Of a DNA stretch of 56,195 bases, positions 36,132 through 42,744 are shown in pieces. The position numbers and the translations under genes are program-made. The stretch lies in assembly GCA_902625725.1 (NCBI GenBank), contig CACOCY010000013.1, forward strand, positions 1 through 56,195. Direction: 5' to 3'. Each line of letters starts with the position of its first letter. Positions within the stretch are counted from its first letter, which is position 1. The notes beneath the pieces are model-generated. The model worked only from the letters and a program-made list of their open reading frames with translations, made no database searches and was not told where the DNA came from. The stretch comes from an uncultured SAR116 cluster alpha proteobacterium. Lineage in GTDB: Bacteria; Pseudomonadota; Alphaproteobacteria; Puniceispirillales; Puniceispirillaceae.

Positions 36132-37376
36132 TTATTTCTTAAGAAAGTTAAATCTTATAACAGAAGCTATTACGGGATAAGTGCTGACGAAAATGAGCAC
36201 CAACATTATGCCTGTTAAACCAAAGCCTTTATCAATCATTATACCAAGCAAAATTGGGGATATCGCACTTGAACCAACCGTAACAGGCTGAGCAGCCGCT
36301 TTAATTTCCCCAAGCCATTTCGTACCATACTTTTCTGCGAGAAGAGCATTCGTATTACTAATGATCATACCTGAAGCAAGCCCGAACAAGGAAAAAAACA
36401 AAATGAGTGTTATAGTTTTTTCTCCAAGCCATAGACTTACCAAACCAATCATTAATGCTGTGTGTCCAATAAAACTTGTTTTTCTAGCTGACACCCAATC
36501 AATCAAGAAACCTGATAAGACCGCACCTAATATGGCGGTTAATGCGTAAAAAGCATAATATTTAGACCAATCAAACAGGGTAACAGCTTTTTCACCCGCT
36601 AGAAAAATTTGATGAAATAATATCCCTGTTATTGCGAAAGAAGGAACAGCGATTATCGGAAGGATAACTATCCAAAACTCTACATTTTTGACGAGATCTC
36701 TCCGCTTAAGGTCTGGTATTTTTTTAGGTTTACTGAGAACATCATTTGATCCCATCATAATCTTCTCTTGAAAAGAGGTCTTTTGTGTAAGGCGAGATAG
36801 AAAAGGTGCAATTGATAGAAAGAAGATTAATGGAATAATTATCCAGACCTGTCGCCACCCCATACTATTTAGCATAAAAACTATCACCGGAGGACCAACA
36901 GACTCAGCTACATTTATCCCCATCCCTGTAATTGCGAGTGCTCTCCCTCTTGCGGCTTTGTAACGTCTTGCAATAGCAACACTATACACATGTGTCATCA
37001 TTCCTTGGCCAAACAGCCTCAATAAATACAGACCGCAAATAAGAGTAAAAATGCCTGACGTGAAAGAAAAAAATATTCCAGAAAATGTTAAAGAAATTAT
37101 GGTTATTAAGCTCAGATGAAAAACAGTAAGTTTATCAGCCTGTTTACCAAGCCAAAACAATGTTAATGCACTTATCATTGTAGCAATTGCGTAATAACTT
37201 CCGAACTCTCCATGGCTCAATGAGAGTTCCGTTCGGATCTCAAGTGAAAATAACGAAATGAAGAATGTTTGACCAATTGAAGACCAGAAAGACATCATTG
37301 CTCCATAGGTTAGAAAACGCCATTCGAGCTTGATTAATTTAGTTGTAGATATTTTTGCTGCTGAAGATTGCGGCAT
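36132..37376 (-). CDS. MFS transporter
   Basis: A 414-residue inner-membrane carrier of the major facilitator superfamily with 12 predicted helices in two halves separated by a charged central loop (SQKTSFQEKIMMGSNDVLSKPKKIPDLKRRD, about 197-227). The loop 2-3 motif appears as WLGKQADKL (about residues 76-84). MGINVAESVGPPVIVFML in helix 5 resembles motif C of antiporters. The group resembles monocarboxylate or oxalate/formate-type carriers, but no substrate is evident. It lies about 100 bases upstream of ygfZ on the same strand and is divergent from the DUF3833 gene. Confidence 0.85.
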   Translation of the reverse strand: MPQSSAAKISTTKLIKLEWRFLTYGAMMSFWSSIGQTFFISLFSLEIRTELSLSHGEFGSYYAIATMISALTLFWLGKQADKLTVFHLSLITIISLTFSGIFFSFTSGIFTLICGLYLLRLFGQGMMTHVYSVAIARRYKAARGRALAITGMGINVAESVGPPVIVFMLNSMGWRQVWIIIPLIFFLSIAPFLSRLTQKTSFQEKIMMGSNDVLSKPKKIPDLKRRDLVKNVEFWIVILPIIAVPSFAITGILFHQIFLAGEKAVTLFDWSKYYAFYALTAILGAVLSGFLIDWVSARKTSFIGHTALMIGLVSLWLGEKTITLILFFSLFGLASGMIISNTNALLAEKYGTKWLGEIKAAAQPVTVGSSAISPILLGIMIDKGFGLTGIMLVLIFVSTYPVIASVIRFNFLKK

Positions 37377-37450
37377 TTAAAATCGTTTCTCTCGAAATCC
37401 AAAGTTTAAATTTGATACGTAAATAATTAAAAACAATAATTGAGGTTCTT

Positions 37451-38071
37451 ATGAGACGACTATTAGCTTGTTTTGCCCTTCTGTCACTTCTTTTTTTTAT
37501 GAGTATTCTTCAGGCGTGCTCTCAGCAAAAATTATCATCTTTTGAAAAAACCCAACCGACGTTCTCTTTATTTGAATTCTTTGACGGATACAGCCTCGCC
37601 TATGGAATTTTTGAAGATAGATTTGGAAATCTTAAACGTCGTTTTAAGGTAAATATATTGGGGACGAGGTCACAAGAGATTTTAAACGGGAAAAGTTTTG
37701 AACAGATAACGCTTATAGAAGACTTTTTTTATGAAGATGGTGAAAAACAAGAGCGAATATGGATTATTGAAAAAGACTTTTCAGAAAATGGTTCTGAAAT
37801 TTATAAGGGAAAAGCCGAGGATGTGATTGGGATTGCGGAGGGTAGTACGTCAGGTAGTGCATTCTACTGGCAATATGCTATCGATTTAAAAATTTCAGAC
37901 AATAATTTTCGGGTTAAATTTAGTGACTGGATATATCAGATGGACGATTATATAGCCATAAATAAAGCAATAGTGAGCAAGTTTGGCGTTGAAATCGGGA
38001 CTGTAACGCTCGTTTTTGTTCGAGGTGCTCCCGCATCGGTAATCGGCCAATTTGATGTTTCAGGGTGGTGA
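37451..38071 (+). CDS. DUF3833 family lipoprotein
   Basis: A 206-residue predicted lipoprotein. The signal MRRLLACFALLSLLFFMSILQAC has a lipobox ending LQAC with the acylated Cys at about residue 23. The rest matches DUF3833: SLFEFFDGYSLAYGIFEDRFGNLKRRFKVNILG, then LIEDFFYEDGEKQERIWII, then GSAFYWQYAIDLKI and DDYIAINKAIVSKFGVEIGTVTLVF. Function is unknown. In other bacteria it sits near chalcone-isomerase-like and cyclopropane fatty acid synthase genes, which are not present here. Confidence 0.87.
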   Translation: MRRLLACFALLSLLFFMSILQACSQQKLSSFEKTQPTFSLFEFFDGYSLAYGIFEDRFGNLKRRFKVNILGTRSQEILNGKSFEQITLIEDFFYEDGEKQERIWIIEKDFSENGSEIYKGKAEDVIGIAEGSTSGSAFYWQYAIDLKISDNNFRVKFSDWIYQMDDYIAINKAIVSKFGVEIGTVTLVFVRGAPASVIGQFDVSGW

Positions 38072-38089
38072 TTAGAAAAGGCACAGTGA

Positions 38090-38458
38090 TTAAAGAGCTT
38101 CTACATCCCGTGTTTGCCAGTATTCCTCGCCATAATCGTGGAATATTTCACACCCTGATTTTATTTCACATATAGCTTTAAAGAGCACAAATCGGTTATC
38201 TGCGGGGTCTATTTCCCACTCACAATTACCGGGGCTTGAATGATTAAAAAGCATACCTGCGCCCATCATAACTAAGTAATCTGTATTACAATCAGGACTC
38301 GTAAAGAGATAATCATTTAACCTATTATTTTCCTTCAAATCATCGTCATCTATAACGATGTAGGCGCATCTTTCAATCAAATCACCCTTTCTCATATCTT
38401 GAGCGGCGAAAACACCAAGCCCATGTGTTTCAGAGTTCTTTATTACATATCTTTGCAT
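38090..38458 (-). CDS. SET domain protein
   Basis: A 122-residue protein made almost wholly of a SET fold, the lysine methyltransferase domain. It starts QRYVIKNSETHGLGVFAAQDMRKGDLIERCAYIVI, has the cofactor-site motif LFNHSSPGNCEWEID (NHS, about residues 71-73), and ends CEIKSGCEIFHDYGEEYW with the family's conserved Tyr (DYG). Single-domain SET proteins occur in bacteria, but their substrates are mostly unknown. It is convergent with the DUF3833 gene. The tRNA-Thr region lies just upstream of its start, so transcripts from the tRNA could read into it. Confidence 0.83.
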   Translation of the reverse strand: MQRYVIKNSETHGLGVFAAQDMRKGDLIERCAYIVIDDDDLKENNRLNDYLFTSPDCNTDYLVMMGAGMLFNHSSPGNCEWEIDPADNRFVLFKAICEIKSGCEIFHDYGEEYWQTRDVEAL

Positions 38459-38489
38459 AGATAAATCACTAATATTTTAATTTAATTGA

Positions 38490-38539
38490 TGGTGCTGCTG
38501 AATGGATTTGAACCATCGACCTCACCCTTACCAAAAGTG
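38490..38539 (-). repeat. tRNA-Thr-like 3' half (intronless; candidate attachment-site remnant or decayed tRNA)
   Basis: On the minus strand this holds an anticodon arm (CACTT-TTGGTAA-GGGTG, with two G-U pairs), a T arm (GATGG-TTCAAAT-CCATT) and an acceptor 3' strand CAGCAGC-A-CCA. It matches the 3' exon of the tRNA-Thr gene 116 bases upstream at 32 of 40 positions, and the anticodon loop TTGGTAA is unbroken. No D arm or acceptor 5' strand precedes it, so it is not a working tRNA. Confidence 0.75.
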
Positions 38540-38613
38540 TTCTCGTCAAATGCTGGTTTAAAAAACCCATATATGTCAGAGCGTTATTAGTTTTCATTTT
38601 ACCTTTATCCTCT

Positions 38614-38635
38614 GGTTGCCAAATGGTTGCCAAAT
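38614..38635. repeat. Tandem 11-bp direct repeat beside the tRNA-Thr 3' end
   Basis: GGTTGCCAAAT occurs twice in a row without a gap. It lies between the tRNA-Thr 3' end (38655) and the tRNA-like 3' half (38539). The position suggests integrase arm-type sites or the end of a lost integrase gene. Confidence 0.6.
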
Positions 38636-38654
38636 TTTAAAAGCCCTAAATAGA

Positions 38655-38942
38655 TGGTGCTGTCGGTGGGATTTGAACCCACGACCTCTCCCTTCAAACA
38701 GAATGAGACTTTCACCTCTGGCTATCTGCTTGGACTGTCCCTTAACCTTTGCAAACAGAGTTTGCTTTAGGTTGCCACCGTCCAGTCTCTACACCTTCTC
38801 CCTGAGGAGCTTGGCTCGGGATTGCCTTAATCTTTCGACCTTAGGTTTCCCCGAATTTGATGGCTGTTCATCTGAAGCTTTCACAACAGAGAGGCAGTTT
38901 TAAACGACCAAGGGAGTGCTACTACCACTGAGCCACGACAGC
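38655..38942 (-). tRNA. tRNA-Thr (anticodon GGU) interrupted by a group I intron
   Basis: The 5' exon is 38942-38907 (36 nt) and the 3' exon 38694-38655 (40 nt), giving a 76-nt tRNA with encoded CCA. The acceptor stem GCTGTCG/CGACAGC pairs perfectly. The T arm is GTGGG-TTCAAAT-CCCAC. The anticodon stem is CTCCC/GGGAG with loop TT-GGT-AA once the intron is removed. The D stem has only three clear pairs (GCT/AGC) and a C-T mismatch from one extra base in the D loop. The intron sits directly after the anticodon, between positions 36 and 37. The exon sequence is that of the standard alphaproteobacterial tRNA-Thr(GGU). Confidence 0.93.
38695..38906 (-). ncRNA. Group I self-splicing intron (Azoarcus-like) in tRNA-Thr
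   Basis: A 212-nt intron without an open reading frame. The 5' exon ends in U and the intron ends in G, as group I splicing requires. P1: anticodon GGU pairs with GCC (38895-38893), extended by GUU/AAC. P2: CUGUU/AACAG. P3: GCCAUC (38864-38859)/GGUGGC (38779-38774). P4: UUCGGG/CCCGAG. P5 is capped by GAAA. P6: CUCC/GGAG. P7: GACUG (38787-38783)/CAGUC (38737-38733). P8: AACCU/AGGUU enclosing GCAAAC/GUUUGC. P9: GAGGU-GAAA-GUCUC. Core strings such as CAAATTCGG, GAAACCTAAG, GAAGGTGTAGAGACT and AGTCCA match the Azoarcus tRNA-Ile intron as I recall it. Confidence 0.93.
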
Positions 38943-38972
38943 AACACATCTATGAAGCATTTTTTAACACAT

Positions 38973-38978
38973 ATTATA
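38973..38978 (-). promoter_or_regulatory. -10 box of the tRNA-Thr promoter
   Basis: A perfect TATAAT on the minus strand ends 30 bases before the tRNA 5' end, which would give a short leader. No good -35 box is seen at 17 bases (CCAAAA). Confidence 0.5.
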
Positions 38979-39210
38979 CCAAGTATCCAAGAGCGTTTTG
39001 GAGTAAGGCAAATAAAGCTCGTCAATTTTCAGAGTGAATATTTACAGTAATAATGCGAGATGGTATTGATTAGGAAGAAAGTTGGGATTTGTTGATGAAG
39101 TATATATCTTTTTTATTGTTTTTTATTAGTTACCATAATTACTAAGCTATTTTAATATATTTTAAATTTGCAGTGGCTTTTTTGACAAATAGAGAAATAG
39201 GGAGCTGGTG

Positions 39211-39543
39211 ATGATTAGAATAAAAGTTTTAGAAAAGATGCTTTATATTTGTTGTTTGATAATATTGTCTGGTTGCAGTCAAACATTCCACAAAACATTA
39301 ATGAATAGTGATACACAAAGGTATTTACTAGTTTGGGGAAATGATTTTGCTCATATGAACGAAGTGGAACTAGAGTTTAAAAAGCAAGCTTTCTACTACT
39401 GTCCTGAAGGTTACGAAATTACTGCCTACAACAAAGCCGTTGGTGGAATGGATTTAAATTTTCTTTTTGGTCAGCCATATTTTTCTACCAGTGAAGGTCT
39501 TGAAGGAAAGCATAGAATTGAGGGTACAATTAAGTGTTTTTAA
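39211..39543 (+). CDS. Small predicted lipoprotein of unknown function
   Basis: A 110-residue protein with a lipoprotein signal: basic start, hydrophobic MLYICCLIILSGC, and acylation Cys at about residue 22 (lipobox LSGC). The mature part has two more cysteines (YYCPEGYE and the C-terminal KCF) and is otherwise unrecognised. I start at the ATG at 39211, six bases after AGGGAG. A GTG lies one codon earlier. It is in a mosaic region between the tRNA-Thr gene and the oxidoreductase pair, beside another orphan gene. Confidence 0.65.
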   Translation: MIRIKVLEKMLYICCLIILSGCSQTFHKTLMNSDTQRYLLVWGNDFAHMNEVELEFKKQAFYYCPEGYEITAYNKAVGGMDLNFLFGQPYFSTSEGLEGKHRIEGTIKCF

Positions 39544-39597
39544 TATAATAGGGTTTGACGAAAAGAGAGAAAAACTCAAGACATAGGAGTATTAAAA

Positions 39598-39996
39598 ATG
39601 AGATCGCTTGCAGAACTTTTTAGATTTTCATTATTTTTTGCTCTTTTTCTTGCAATTGCGATTGTCTTTGTAGGTGTTTATTTAGCAAATGATTGGAGTT
39701 CAAGCGAACGACTTTTAGGTTGGATATTAATTGGCACTGGTGTTTCATATGTGATTTTAATTTCTCCAAGTGCAGTCTTGCTTGTCATAATGGATGACTT
39801 GCGTGAAATCCGAAATCATTTAATTCCAAACGATAAGTCTGAAGATGAAGCTCGTAAATCTTCATATAAAATTAGCCAAGAACAAATGGATTTGTCTGCT
39901 GGTGCTTATGCTCGAGCAAATAAAACAAACTCAGAAGAAAGTAAAAACACAAAAACTCCTAAGATGTCTGAGCGAAAAACACCTCGGCTGAAGTGA
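39598..39996 (+). CDS. Hypothetical membrane protein
   Basis: A 132-residue protein with two hydrophobic segments (FSLFFALFLAIAIVFVGVYLA, about 10-30, and LLGWILIGTGVSYVILISPSAVLLVI, about 38-63). A charged, soluble C-terminal tail rich in Lys, Ser and Glu follows. I recognise no family. The start follows AGGAG at about 10 bases. It lies 54 bases downstream of the small lipoprotein gene and may share its transcript. The tail from residue 95 looks disordered. Confidence 0.6.
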   Translation: MRSLAELFRFSLFFALFLAIAIVFVGVYLANDWSSSERLLGWILIGTGVSYVILISPSAVLLVIMDDLREIRNHLIPNDKSEDEARKSSYKISQEQMDLSAGAYARANKTNSEESKNTKTPKMSERKTPRLK

Positions 39997-40014
39997 AAAA
40001 TTAAAAGAAACGCT

Positions 40015-40158
40015 CTAAGCTTTTAACATTCTATAAATGAAGTCTTGTTGGTAAGGCTTACCAGCGCCTGTCATGTATCCTAATTCATAAAGTTGATTAG
40101 CAACCTTTTGATAGGATAATCGTTTCCCAGATACAGGGTTTTTGCGACTACCAAGAGA
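40015..40158 (-). pseudogene. C-terminal fragment resembling a site-specific recombinase
   Basis: A 47-codon open stretch bounded by an upstream stop (40161-40159) and ending in TAG. It reads like a protein tail: SRKNPVSGKRLSYQKVANQL, then YELGYMTGAGKPYQQDFIYR, then MLKA. The pattern of a helix followed by a 'GxxTxxGKP' turn and a final helix resembles the end of serine recombinases of the large resolvase group. There is no start codon and no upstream part. It lies at the 3' end of the disulfide oxidoreductase gene. Confidence 0.4.
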
Positions 40159-40181
40159 CTATTGTGAGTTAATTGCTGATT

Positions 40182-41603
40182 TCAGGGTAGAAGCTTGAAA
40201 CGTAATTTCACAAGCCAATTCATTTTAGCGCCAAATAGGGTTTTCGAATAAAATGTGCTAGCTGCCTGTTTTATAGTCTCTCCATATGAAGGATATGGAA
40301 AATTTAATCTTGCTAATGCGCTAAGTTTAAGTTTTAGTGTGATCGCAAAAGTGCAGGTTTGAATTAACTCGCCAGCGTTTGGCGCAAAAATAGTTGCGCC
40401 TATAAGACTTCCGTTTTTCTTTGCTATTAGTTGAACCAATCCATTAACATTGCCCTCAGTAACAGACCTATCATTTGTCTCGAATTTTTTCTTAATACAG
40501 ATTATATTTTGAATTCCAAATTTTAACTCTGCAGCTTCTTTAGTGTAACCAACTTGCGAAAGTTCAGGCTCTGTGTAAATTGTGTTTGGAACAATTTTAG
40601 TATTTATTCTTGCTGGAAACTTAAGCAAAATATTTTTTAGAGCAACTGATGCATGTTCAGAAGCCATATTAGTATGCCTCTTTGAAGTTACAACATCACC
40701 AATAGCATAAATACGTTTGTTGTTGGTCCGAAGATGATGATTAGTCTCAATTAATCCATTATTAACGACTAAACCCGCTTTTTCGATGCCGAGCCTATAT
40801 ATATTAGTTATTCGTCCTACCGCAATTAGAACGTGAGAGCCGGAAATAAAATGTTTTTTTGTCTTTACAAATATTTCTTCGTTTTTAGAGGTAATGTTTT
40901 TTATGGATGACTGTTCAAAAAAAGTTATTCCCTCTGACACTAGTGTTTCTCGGACAATTTGTGTAATTTCTTTGTCGTGATTTGAGAGAATAAAATTAGA
41001 CTCAATTATGCTCACTTCTGAGCCAAGCCTTTTAAAGGCCTGTGCTAACTCTATGCCAATTGCACCGCCTCCAATAATAATCAAATGTAAAGGAAGCTCT
41101 GACAAAGTGAATATAGTCTCATTTGTAAGATAGGGTATATCTTTAAGACCAGGTATTTTGGGAATCAATGGTTCGGTCCCAGTTGCGATTACCGCATATT
41201 TAAAATTAATTTTTGTTGAGTCTGAACTAACTTGATGTTTGCCTGTAAATTTTGCACGTTCACGAATGACTTTCACACCTAGTTCTTCAAATCTTTCTGT
41301 TGAATCATGAGGTGCAATTTTATCAATAACACTTAATATGTCTCTCTTGATCTCGCCGAAATTTACCTTTGGTTTTGAAGATATTAAGATGCTTTTCTTT
41401 TTTAGATTCTGCACTTGAAAAGCAGTTTTGGCATTTGCAATAAATGTTTTAGAGGGAATGCAGCCATAATTGAGACAGTCGCCTCCCATTTTTCCATCTT
41501 CAAATAACACCGTATTTGCCCCCATTTGTGCAGCACCAGCTGCCATGGATAAACCAGCTGCACCACCCCCAATTATACAAATGTCAGTTTCAATTTCTTT
41601 CAT
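40182..41603 (-). CDS. FAD-dependent pyridine nucleotide-disulfide oxidoreductase (mercuric reductase-like)
   Basis: A 473-residue flavoprotein with the dihydrolipoamide dehydrogenase/MerA layout. It has an FAD fold IETDICIIGGGAAGLSMAAGAAQMGANTVLFE (residues 3-35) and the redox-active disulfide GGDCLNYGCIPSK (about 40-52). An NAD(P) fold HLIIIGGGAIGIELAQAFKRLGSEVSIIE follows (about 173-201), then a second FAD motif NKRIYAIGDV (about 291-300) and a C-terminal dimer domain. The final PYPSYGE replaces the HPTxSE of true lipoamide dehydrogenase, and no MerA HMA or C-terminal Cys pair is present. It overlaps the TVP38 gene by 14 bases, a pairing common in Proteobacteria. The substrate is unknown. 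Confidence 0.87.
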   Translation of the reverse strand: MKEIETDICIIGGGAAGLSMAAGAAQMGANTVLFEDGKMGGDCLNYGCIPSKTFIANAKTAFQVQNLKKKSILISSKPKVNFGEIKRDILSVIDKIAPHDSTERFEELGVKVIRERAKFTGKHQVSSDSTKINFKYAVIATGTEPLIPKIPGLKDIPYLTNETIFTLSELPLHLIIIGGGAIGIELAQAFKRLGSEVSIIESNFILSNHDKEITQIVRETLVSEGITFFEQSSIKNITSKNEEIFVKTKKHFISGSHVLIAVGRITNIYRLGIEKAGLVVNNGLIETNHHLRTNNKRIYAIGDVVTSKRHTNMASEHASVALKNILLKFPARINTKIVPNTIYTEPELSQVGYTKEAAELKFGIQNIICIKKKFETNDRSVTEGNVNGLVQLIAKKNGSLIGATIFAPNAGELIQTCTFAITLKLKLSALARLNFPYPSYGETIKQAASTFYSKTLFGAKMNWLVKLRFKLLP

Positions 41604-42336
41604 AATTGTCCGTTTTTCTTATAAATTTTCGTTCTAATAGGCGAAAAGTTGCTGTTGCCAATATTAGGAGACCCAATCCGGCAAGGGGCATCCATATTTT
41701 GCTATCTATAAGATTTATCATATTTGGCCACTCACCTCTCGATAATAGATCATCTATTCTATTTCCAAGCCAGACATACAACATAGTTCCCGGCATAATC
41801 CCAACAAAAGTTGCAGAGAAGAAGCTTGTTAAAGAAATAGTCGTAAACGCAGGTAGGATGTTAACTATCCAAAATGGCGCTATGGGTATTAAGCGCAAGC
41901 CAAGTAAAAGAAAAAAAGCGTTTTCCTTAAAGTTTGGCCGGATAATTGATTTATGACTATGTGTTTTCCTGTAAAGCCAATCAGATAAAATTGTGCGTGC
42001 GGCTAAGAATGGAACGCAAGCTCCAATACTTGCAGAAAACAATATAATTAATAGTGCTTTCCATCCAAACAGAGCAGACCCGACAATGGTCAAAAAGGAC
42101 GCAAATGGCATAGAGAAAGTTACAATAAAAAGATATAAGAGGAAAAAAATTAGATGGGCTTTTTGTGTATCTTTTTGTATTGAATCTTTTAACTCATTAT
42201 ATTGTATTAACGCATTTTCATAATTAAGATAAACATGACCATTATTGGTAAAAAAAATTGATATACCAGCAAAAAATATGACTATCAAAAGCCAAGAACG
42301 GTATCTTAAAATAATGTTATTGAGTGATAGTCGCAT
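41590..42336 (-). CDS. TVP38/TMEM64 family membrane protein
   Basis: A 248-residue inner-membrane protein of the VTT/DedA-like superfamily. After an N-terminal helix (SWLLIVIFFAGISIFF) it shows SMPFASFLTIVGSALFGWKALLIILFSASIGACVPFLAARTIL. The F-G motif and re-entrant loop are typical of the family. ENAFFLLLGLRLIPIAPFWIVNILPAFTTISLTSFFSATFVGIMPGTMLYVWLG follows, including the conserved R-x-x-P. Related eukaryotic proteins are scramblases. The overlap with the disulfide oxidoreductase suggests a joint role in membrane or redox homeostasis, but none is established. Confidence 0.87.
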   Translation of the reverse strand: MRLSLNNIILRYRSWLLIVIFFAGISIFFTNNGHVYLNYENALIQYNELKDSIQKDTQKAHLIFFLLYLFIVTFSMPFASFLTIVGSALFGWKALLIILFSASIGACVPFLAARTILSDWLYRKTHSHKSIIRPNFKENAFFLLLGLRLIPIAPFWIVNILPAFTTISLTSFFSATFVGIMPGTMLYVWLGNRIDDLLSRGEWPNMINLIDSKIWMPLAGLGLLILATATFRLLERKFIRKTDNYERN

Positions 42337-42588
42337 AATTAAATTTTGATCATTTAATATTTTTCTGTTGGGCTAGGATTTGTCACAGTAACTACAATGA
42401 TAAATTTAATTCGAACATTAAAATTTGCCAGTCATTAAATTGCTAACTTAAGAATATTTATTTTTTTGATTATGTTCAATAACGGATTTCTTGGGTTGCT
42501 ATAAAATAACTCTTTGTAACTTAAAGGGTATTGAAAAAACGAATTTTTGCTTTTAAGAGTTTATATCCTCTTAAAAAAAGGAAACTTT

Positions 42589-42744
42589 ATGGCTAAATCG
42601 TCAAAAAATTTAAGTTTTAAACCAAATGATAAGCATGAAAGATCAGCAAGAGCGCTAAGAGCTAATTTACTAAAGCGAAAATCACAATCAAGAAGTAGAT
42701 TAGAACTAGGAAAAGATAAAAATAAGGACAAACTAGATGGATAA
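42589..42744 (+). CDS. Small basic protein upstream of murA
   Basis: A 51-residue Lys/Arg-rich protein starting at the ATG at 42589, which follows AAAGGAAAC closely. The frame is open 14 codons further up, but that part lacks a start site. The pattern HERSARALRANLLKRKSQSRSR resembles the tiny ARALRANLxRRKxQxRAR proteins found before murA in other Alphaproteobacteria, so it is probably real. Its last eight bases overlap murA, giving translational coupling. Function is unknown; the charge suggests RNA or ribosome contact. Confidence 0.65.
   Translation: MAKSSKNLSFKPNDKHERSARALRANLLKRKSQSRSRLELGKDKNKDKLDG

Noticed and set aside
38490-38600. A complete second tRNA-Thr gene
   Set aside because: The anticodon arm, T arm and acceptor 3' strand can be drawn, but no D arm or acceptor 5' strand exists upstream, so it cannot fold into a tRNA.
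38616-38903. A 95-codon plus-strand reading frame across the tRNA-Thr region
   Set aside because: It runs antisense through the tRNA 3' exon and nearly all of the group I intron. The protein is low in order (proline, leucine and serine rich) and the structured RNA explains the sequence fully.
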